Below, piece after piece: positions 53,620-64,000 of a stretch of 64,000 bases of DNA. The translations under genes were made by a program, and so were the position numbers. Source of the DNA: Amoebidium appalachense. Its lineage: Eukaryota; Ichthyosporea. The number at the start of each line of letters is the position of its first letter. Position 1 is the stretch's first letter. The notes below the pieces were generated by a model that saw only the letters and a list, made by a program, of their open reading frames with translations, did no database searches and had not been told where the DNA came from. Location: positions 3,720,001 through 3,784,000 of the forward strand of contig CAVNZM010000005.1 in NCBI GenBank assembly GCA_963693365.1. Direction: 5' to 3'.

Positions 53620-54211
53620 TACGTGTACCTTCGTGTAAGAAGGGAAGAGTGCTGTATAGGAAGGAGGAGTTGGTAGATGCCGTGGACAAAGTGTGCACAT
53701 GGGGACGTCATGACTCTCCCTTTTGGTGAGATGAAACTTCGTTTTACCGGTATTCAATGGCCTTCCGGCAGTCTGTCGAATCTTCGTCTATGTAGTTTTT
53801 TTTATTAATTTCCCTGCCTCTCATGTGTGCACAAACACACGCACACCGTGTGCGGCACACGCGTCCAGGGCGGTACCTTAAGTGACGCCTTTCTACCCCC
53901 TCCCACACACACACACACCTTTTCACCTGCGTTGGCTGGAACTCTGCATCTTCACACACACGTACGCGACATACTGCTAGACACATCTTGTAAGGCACAA
54001 ACTACGCCTAGTTAGCGTGCACGCCCACACCACACCATGTATATGACACCTCGACACACGCGCGCACAACGCTATTCGATTGACTCGCCCGCGCACACCA
54101 CATTCGCAACATACAAGCATCACACACTGTAAGGGCACGCGAGCGCGCGCACACGCAAGCACACATGCACGCGCGCGCGCACACGCACACATGCGTGGAC
54201 GACTTTCAGAC

Positions 54212-54316
54212 CTTACAAAGCGATTGGTCACCGCCTCTGTGAATGGTTCAATAAATGTCGGGCATTCGGCATTTACATATGTGTGCATGGAAGTCGTCAT
54301 CTCCGGTTGTCTAAAC
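54212..54316 (-). CDS. Candidate internal exon (weak)
   Basis: Between an ATCTCAG acceptor and a GTCTGA donor is an open 105-nt frame including TYVNAECPTFIEPFTEAV. It reads like protein but no partner exon chains to it in phase. Unknown gene. Confidence 0.3.
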
Positions 54317-54955
54317 CTGAGATTTAACATCTTATGAAAGGAGGAATTGGCCCTCCCTGCTCCTCCCCCCACCCCCACCCCCTTTTCTCTCTCTCTCTCT
54401 CTCTCCACCCCCCCCTCTCCGCCCCCCCCCCACACACAAACACACCCTCCCCCTTCTCGCCTCCTTTGGCTCTTCCTTCCTTCTACTATACCCGAAACTG
54501 ACCCCCCCTCCTCCCTCCACCCTCCTCCTCCTCTCCTCCCCCCCCGCTCCCCCCCCCCCCCCCTCACACACACACACACACACATACGTACACACGTACA
54601 CACACGCACCCAAAAAAAAGAAGAAAATGATAGAGTGGGGGGGAAAACAGGAATTAATAAATCACTTGAAAATCGTGTGTGGGTGGGTGGGTGAGTACGT
54701 GGGTGGGTGTCTGTGGGTGTGTGGGGTATGAATCCCTTATTTATTTAATAGTATATACATTAATGTTAACCAGATGCTCAGACAAAAAAGAATCGTAATA
54801 AATCTGATATAAATAAAATATTCTTTTTTTCATTCCGGCCCCCCCCCCCCCCCCTCCCCCCGGGGCCTCCCCCTCCCGCCCGCCCGCTGCAGCAGACAGC
54901 ACGATTTTTAAGTGTAAAAAGAGTTAGGATCTCCGTTCTTTTTTTTTTTGTTTGT

Positions 54956-54997
<42 letters not shown>

Positions 54998-55009
54998 AGG
55001 GGGGTAGAC

Positions 55010-55048
55010 CAGCTGGTCAAGTGTAACAGTCGGCCTAAACGTATCCAT
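55010..55048 (-). CDS. Candidate first exon (weak)
   Basis: TGCCATGG is a near-ideal start context and opens MDTFRPTVTLDQL before a GTCTAC donor. Exit phase 0 does not match the 54212-54316 exon, so the two are not joined directly. No other support. Confidence 0.2.
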
Positions 55049-55450
55049 GGCACAGGTGGTGTAACATTAAGTTTGTGTTGCTGAAACTGTTTCCCGACAT
55101 CAACGTGACTCGGTGCACATATGCGGTAGTGCACCTGTGCACACGTTTAAGGTATATACAGGTGTGACTGTGACCCTGTGTATTTTTTCATCTGCTTGTC
55201 GGCACAGAAAATGTGTGTGTCACTGCACGGTGTATAATGACATCTGTGCCATTGCCAGTCCCGTCCGTCCTTATCCCTCCCTCCCCATCCCCTCCCCCCT
55301 TCCCCCCCTCCCCCCCCCCCTCCCCCCCCCCCCCCCCCCTCCTGCTCCATGGGGCCCTCAGGGTGACACCGGGGGCCTGTGCATGTCCACCACCTCCACC
55401 ATCATGGGCACACACACACTCACAACACTGTGCGCGCACCCATGCACGCA

Positions 55451-55457
<7 letters not shown>

Positions 55458-55527
<70 letters not shown>
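55458..55527. repeat. (AC)n microsatellite
   Basis: About 35 AC units after a C-run block. Confidence 0.95.
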
Positions 55528-55528
<1 letters not shown>

Positions 55529-55890
55529 GTGTCACACACACACACATCACACACACGAGCACGCACACACACACATGTTGCCATCATCGGATATACAAAT
55601 GCACACCGACCCTCGTTCACACACCCGGCATAATGCACACACACACACCCGGCCATCACCGTGGCAAGCCACCATCAAAAATTTAATAACTATTTCTACA
55701 CACCCTGAATTAAAAGCCCTACTACCTTTTAGATTGTAAGGGACATCCAGATGGGTGCATACCTTAAGTTATAGGTCATAGCCAAAAGGTGCCTGTATGA
55801 TAATCATTTATACTCGTAATGCACCGTGCATATGATCCGTAGTACCTTAACCGTTACACCATTGAATTTTTGTGCTCAAACACCACACCG

Positions 55891-56229
55891 TTATAAGAAC
55901 CACCGCTGACACGAATACGTGCCACCCATCACATCATAGCCCACACACGTAACCCGGCATCTCCACCACTCCGAATGATTACGTGTGTGGCCGCATACTA
56001 TTAGCTGTCTTTCATTCCCACCACTGTACTCATATATGTAGCACACAAAACCATAACCAATTTGAAGTTTGCATTTCGAGAGCGGTTTTAATAGCAATCG
56101 AGTGTGGCATCCAGCCTGAGGAGCATTAGTCTGTAAATTATTTGCCGTAAAGTAGTCAGTGTGTGTATCTCGGAGTCCCATCCGGCACCGCCACTCCCTG
56201 TCATGCATGACATTGTCTTGTCCGAGCTC
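55891..56229 (-). CDS. Hypothetical open frame of 112 codons
   Basis: Open from about 56229 (ELGQDNVMHDREW) to the stop at 55891, in mixed-composition sequence. Rich in Cys, Trp and Arg. An in-frame Met is at residue 8. No signal peptide, splice context or family resemblance. It could be a diverged gene fragment or chance. Confidence 0.25.
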   Translation of the reverse strand, partial: ELGQDNVMHDREWRCRMGLRDTHTDYFTANNLQTNAPQAGCHTRLLLKPLSKCKLQIGYGFVCYIYEYSGGNERQLIVCGHTRNHSEWWRCRVTCVGYDVMGGTYSCQRWFL

Positions 56230-56449
56230 CCCCCCCCCCCCCCCCCCCCCCCCCTCCCCCCGGACACTGGACCACCACCACCACCACCACCACCACCACC
56301 ACCCTCTGACGGTCTTCCCCACATTGCGTGTACATACCCAACCCCATCTCCGAGCCTCCTACACTCCACCCCACCGGCCCGGAGCTCGAGGGCCCTCCAG
56401 CCTAATCAAAAACATGGAGCCTGGGCCCAGGCCCGCTCCCTGTGATTAA

Positions 56450-59285
<2,836 letters not shown>

Positions 59286-59402
59286 GTGTTGTGCATCCCG
59301 GACCCCTCCTCCCCCCCCCCCCCCCCCCCAACCCACCCACACACAAAAGAAAAATCTCCCCCGTATAAGCCTGTGTGTTGGTGTCTGTGTGTGTGTGTTG
59401 GC

Positions 59403-60213
<811 letters not shown>

Positions 60214-60615
60214 TGGCCAAACACGAGCAATACATGGGGCATGCACTAGGGTACGTACATCCGTGGTCTCTTCGAGGGTGAACATGGGATGTACACGTTC
60301 GTTCCTCTCCCCCCTGTCTCGTTCCCTGCATCCATACAGTCAGCACAAGCCGGTAGTCCCCCGGGTCCCCTGATTCTTCTCTCTCTCTCCCCTCCCCCCA
60401 CCACTCCCCCCCCCCCCCCCCCCCCCCCCCCTTGACACCTCACATATGTCCACGCCCCTCCCCCTGTACACCCAAGCAACACCTAGTTATCCTCGTTGAC
60501 CCCCCCCCCCCCCCCCCCCCCATCTCTCTCTTCAAACGGCTTCCCCCCTCCCCTCCTCCCCACCCCATGTGACCCTTGATCTTCTTTGCCCCCGCCCCCG
60601 CCCCCGCCCCCTTCC

Positions 60616-60650
<35 letters not shown>

Positions 60651-60984
60651 CCCGGGGCAGCTTATTCAAATGCTCTCGGCGCCTTCATATCCTCAACTTT
60701 GAGAGGCAAATGCCCTTACATCCCCGTGCACGCCCATCACAACAACCAATGTGCACACACATGCAAATGGGCAGTGAGACGCACACACCCACACACAGAA
60801 AACCAGCAGAGGTACATACACACACACAGCGTTCGCCACAACACACACACCCCCATGGCTTCACCAACCCGCCCCGCCCTTTCACCTTCAGACCAGCCCC
60901 CCCCCCCCCCCCTCCCTCCCCCCCCCCCCCCCCCCCCCCCACCCACCCACACCCACATCCACCCCACCTCTCTTGCCTATCCAC

Positions 60985-61283
60985 AGGCAATCTCCCTCTC
61001 TCCTGGTTCTTTCTCAAACTGTCCGGTGTCTTCTTCCCCTTCTCCTTCGAGTGGCCCGCTATTGTGCCGGAGAACGAATCGGAAAGGGTAGAGAGCAGCT
61101 TGGATCGGATCATCTCCATAGACCGTATCCGCCGCATCTGAGGGGATGAAAAGTTTCAGGGGAAAAACACGGATTATACAAGATGGAGACGACAGCAAGT
61201 AGCAGATGGGAAGCACATACAGAGAGGCTGCGGGTACTGCACTGTTATCTTATCCCGCCCCGTCCCCCTCCCCCCATCCCCCC

Positions 61284-61314
<31 letters not shown>

Positions 61315-61934
61315 ACACAAACACACACACCTCCCAAGAGGTCCTGGAGACAGGCATGTAGGGACTCAATGCACGCCTGACACCAACGGTCCAACCACCC
61401 ACTCAGAGTGTTCCAAAAATACAATACTCGTGTCACGTGCATTCCAAGAGACTTGCCCCTGGCAGAAAGAACCGGACAACGAAATACAGGAGACTAAAGC
61501 ACATGATGGCGTGTGGGCCTGTGTGTACGTGTGAGTACATGCTTGATAGAAAGACGGGAAGGGGGCAGGGAAGAAGGGAATGAGGAAGAAGGGGATGAAG
61601 CCACTCACTGTTGTTGCCTTTTTTTGTGAATTGCATGCTTCCCTTTCTGACGATTCACCCGTCTCTGACGTGTACCCGTCCTGAGGGGAGGGATGGGAAG
61701 GGATGGGAGGGAGGGAGAGGAGGAGGGAGAAAGGGCAGGGACGGGAAGCCGGGGGGAGGGAGAGAGGGGGGGGGGGGGAGGGGGGGGGGGGGGGGGATGG
61801 GGAGGTAGAGGGGGGGGGGGGGGGGGGGGGGGGGGGGATAAAATCAAGGGGTTGGGTAGTGGCATTAGTCGTGACGGCAATTTGCACTATTCTTTCTTCC
61901 TTTCTTCTCTCTTCTATCTCTATCTCTATCTATC

Positions 61935-61965
<31 letters not shown>

Positions 61966-62111
61966 TTGTTTGGTGTTTGGGGGGGGAGGGGGGGGGGGGG
62001 GGGGGGGGAGGGGGAGGGGAGGGGAGGGGAGTGGGTGGGATGAAAGCAAGGGGTTGGGTTAGTGGCATTAGTCGTGGCGACAATTTGCACTATTCTTTCT
62101 TTCTTCCCTCT

Positions 62112-62143
<32 letters not shown>

Positions 62144-62319
62144 TCTCTTTGTTTGGTGTTTGGAGGGGGAGGGGGGGGGAAGGGAGGGGGGGGGGGGAGG
62201 GGGGGGGGGGGGGGGGGGGGGGGAGGGAGAGAGCAAGGTGTCGGACACATAAATGCATGGCAGGCAAAGCACTTCACCGATGAAACCGGGCAAGACAGCA
62301 GGCAACCCCGTGGGTGAAC

Positions 62320-62353
<34 letters not shown>

Positions 62354-62462
62354 TGGTGGTGGGGGTTTACGACGACTCAAGCACAGAGCTGCAGGTCCAA
62401 CACATAAAACAAGACAACACATGAACCTACGATCTCTTGCTTTCCAGGCACACAGTTCAAAA

Positions 62463-62499
<37 letters not shown>

Positions 62500-62549
62500 T
62501 TCCCCCACCAAAAAAAAAAAAAAAACCCCCCCAGAAACGCAAGCACGCA

Positions 62550-62587
<38 letters not shown>

Positions 62588-62942
62588 CACCTACCCGCCT
62601 GCCCATGCACACACGCATACGGATATATCGGGTTGCACACAACGTAAGGGATAGAGACGGCGATTATGGGAACATGGAACTATTAAGATGACAACGGGGA
62701 ATATGTCAAGCTGAACAGGACAGTCTAAAGGTGGCGGTGAGTCGAGAAGACGTTGAATAGGGAAGCAGGGAGGGAGAAGGGGAGGGGAGTGGAAAGAGAG
62801 AGGGGGGGGAGGGGGAGGGGGGAAGGGTGGGGGGGGGGGGTTATACTTTTTCATTTTCTTCCTCGAACAATCCTGAAAGGTGTTGTTCGTGACGGCGAGC
62901 TTCGTCATAGAGTCCATCACTGACGGACCGTTGCCGTACGGA
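60985..62942 (-). CDS. Exons of an unidentified Ser/Arg/Lys-rich protein
   Basis: Three exons with good splice sites and lengths divisible by three chain in phase 0: 62847-62942 (QRSVSDGLYDEARRHEQHL), 61609-61680 (DGYTSETGESSEREA) and 60985-61137 (MRRIRSMEMIRSKLL; HSKEKGKKTPDSL). The text looks like a phosphorylatable, charged linker. A fourth frame, 61331-61458 (FWNTLSGWLDRWCQACIESL), also has splice sites but fits only if all exons are read in another frame (for example PYGNGPSVMDSMTKL at 62847), which also chains in phase. The plus strand of 60991-61140 is open as well. Strand is likely minus; frame is unsettled; no family recognised. TTGCCT/GTGGAT at 60985 is the last donor seen. Confidence 0.45.
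61840..62235. repeat. Tandem duplication with about 200-bp period
   Basis: AAGGGGTTGGGT, GTGGCATTAGTCGTG, CAATTTGCACTATTCTTTCT and TTTGTTTGGTGTTTGG recur in order at about 61846 and 62046. Each unit ends in a G-run/GGGGA block. Confidence 0.93.
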
Positions 62943-62965
62943 CTGTGGGTAGGTGCAGCCCGTAA

Positions 62966-63091
<126 letters not shown>

Positions 63092-63167
63092 CATGCATGT
63101 GTCGGTATGTCTGTGTATGTGTGTGTGTTCGACTGTTCGGAAATGCCCGAACAGATTGAGCATTTTT

Positions 63168-63380
63168 GGCGTGCAGTAGATGCACCTCGTGTTGTATTGG
63201 ATGCAATATCCGGCATGGCCAAACCATTATGCGGAATGCAAGAGCTACCGAAGCAGTAAGAAAAGTGAGAAAACTGCAAACACAGGTGAAAAGAAAGAAA
63301 CAGAAGGAAGAGTACAGAAAGAGCCGACTCGTGTGCATTATTTGCCCAAAAAACGCAGAAAGGTGGCCGGTGTGTGTGTG
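63168..63380. other. Coding-like segment of uncertain strand
   Basis: On the plus strand one frame reads [20 protein letters not shown] to a TAA, and another reads a basic coiled coil ending [15 protein letters not shown] before a GTGTGT donor. On the minus strand a frame after CTTCGGTAG reads [15 protein letters not shown]. All look partly protein-like; none chains to a neighbour. Confidence 0.3.
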
Positions 63381-63391
63381 TGTATGTGTGT

Positions 63392-63436
<45 letters not shown>

Positions 63437-63930
63437 TGTGTGTGTGTGTTTGTGTGTGTTTGTGTGTGTTTGTGTGTGTGTTGGTGAGAAGGGGGGGGGG
63501 AGGGGAAAGGCGTAGGTAAAGGGGGCAAGAATATGCTATATGCACGGATGTGTATGCTGAGACATACATACGCATGACTGTGTGTGTGTGTGTAATCGTC
63601 GTCATGTGCGCTCACGCTCGTGTGTGGGTGCTTCTAAGTGCAAGTCTTTGCGTCAAAACAATTGTAATATGTTCGTGCAAAAAAATAGGGCCAGTGTATA
63701 TGCATGTGTGTTTTATGATCGTGAACCCTCGGCGCACCGACGACGTTGCATGCATGCATGAACCCGTGAACTTGTGCTCGTATATCTTCATGTTTGTGTG
63801 TGTGTGTGCCCTTTACATGTGGAGCACATAAACCGTTATTCATGGTTGTTGATTGAAAATACAACACATGAAGCTATGCCAAGGACAAACACGGACCAAC
63901 GAGCAAAGGGGATAATGTGTGATCACCTAC

Positions 63931-64000
63931 CAAGCCAGATTTGTGCTTGCCTGTCCACCCAAAGAAACCCTTCCATATGTGCCGCTTGCCCCATGACATG
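63931..64000 (-). CDS. Partial exon at the right edge
   Basis: A strong donor (GTAGGT) at 63930-63925 ends an open segment that reads HIWKGFFGWTGKHKSGL in phase 0 and runs off the window. Phase 0 matches the exon starting at 62942, so it may be the preceding exon of the same unidentified gene. Confidence 0.4.

Overview
The window is eukaryotic nuclear DNA: genes are cut into many short exons with GT-AG introns, and introns and spacers are packed with C/G homopolymers (up to 62 bases) and (CA)n/(GT)n tracts. A ubiquitin protease with the USP8 architecture (dimerisation helices, rhodanese, UCH), small exons of 31-39 nt and Thr-rich secreted proteins point to an opisthokont, perhaps a unicellular holozoan such as an ichthyosporean. 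That placement is inference; nothing in the sequence names the species.

Layout. 457-6719 (+): 3' part of a FYVE zinc-finger gene with a helical N-terminal region. 6720-9930: gene-poor spacer with one possible tRNA-like relic. 9934-12719 (+): two-exon C2H2-type regulator with Cys clusters and an apparent frameshift. 12720-16725: repeats plus an isolated Cys-rich exon at 14955-15162. 16726-18038 (-): mucin-like Thr-rich protein with a Cys-rich C-terminal domain. 19277-40295 (-): USP8-like deubiquitinase in about 27 exons. 41099-49701 (+): SLC35D-like nucleotide-sugar transporter, head-to-head with the USP8-like gene across about 800 bp, with two alternative last exons and a fourfold repeated splice acceptor. 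51803-52480 (-): intronless secreted helical protein. 52500-60980: mostly spacer with weak single-exon candidates. 60985-64000 (-): exons of an unidentified gene running off the right edge.

Themes. FYVE proteins and USP8 both act at endosomes, and the transporter and mucin-like protein fit a glycosylated cell surface, but nothing shows that these neighbours cooperate. Most of the window is intron or spacer. Long Thr-His, Val-Cys, poly-Pro or poly-Gly frames are translations of simple repeats and are not genes. Exon borders were set by hand from splice motifs, family similarity and phase; exons that chain in phase are reliable, and isolated ones are marked as weak.
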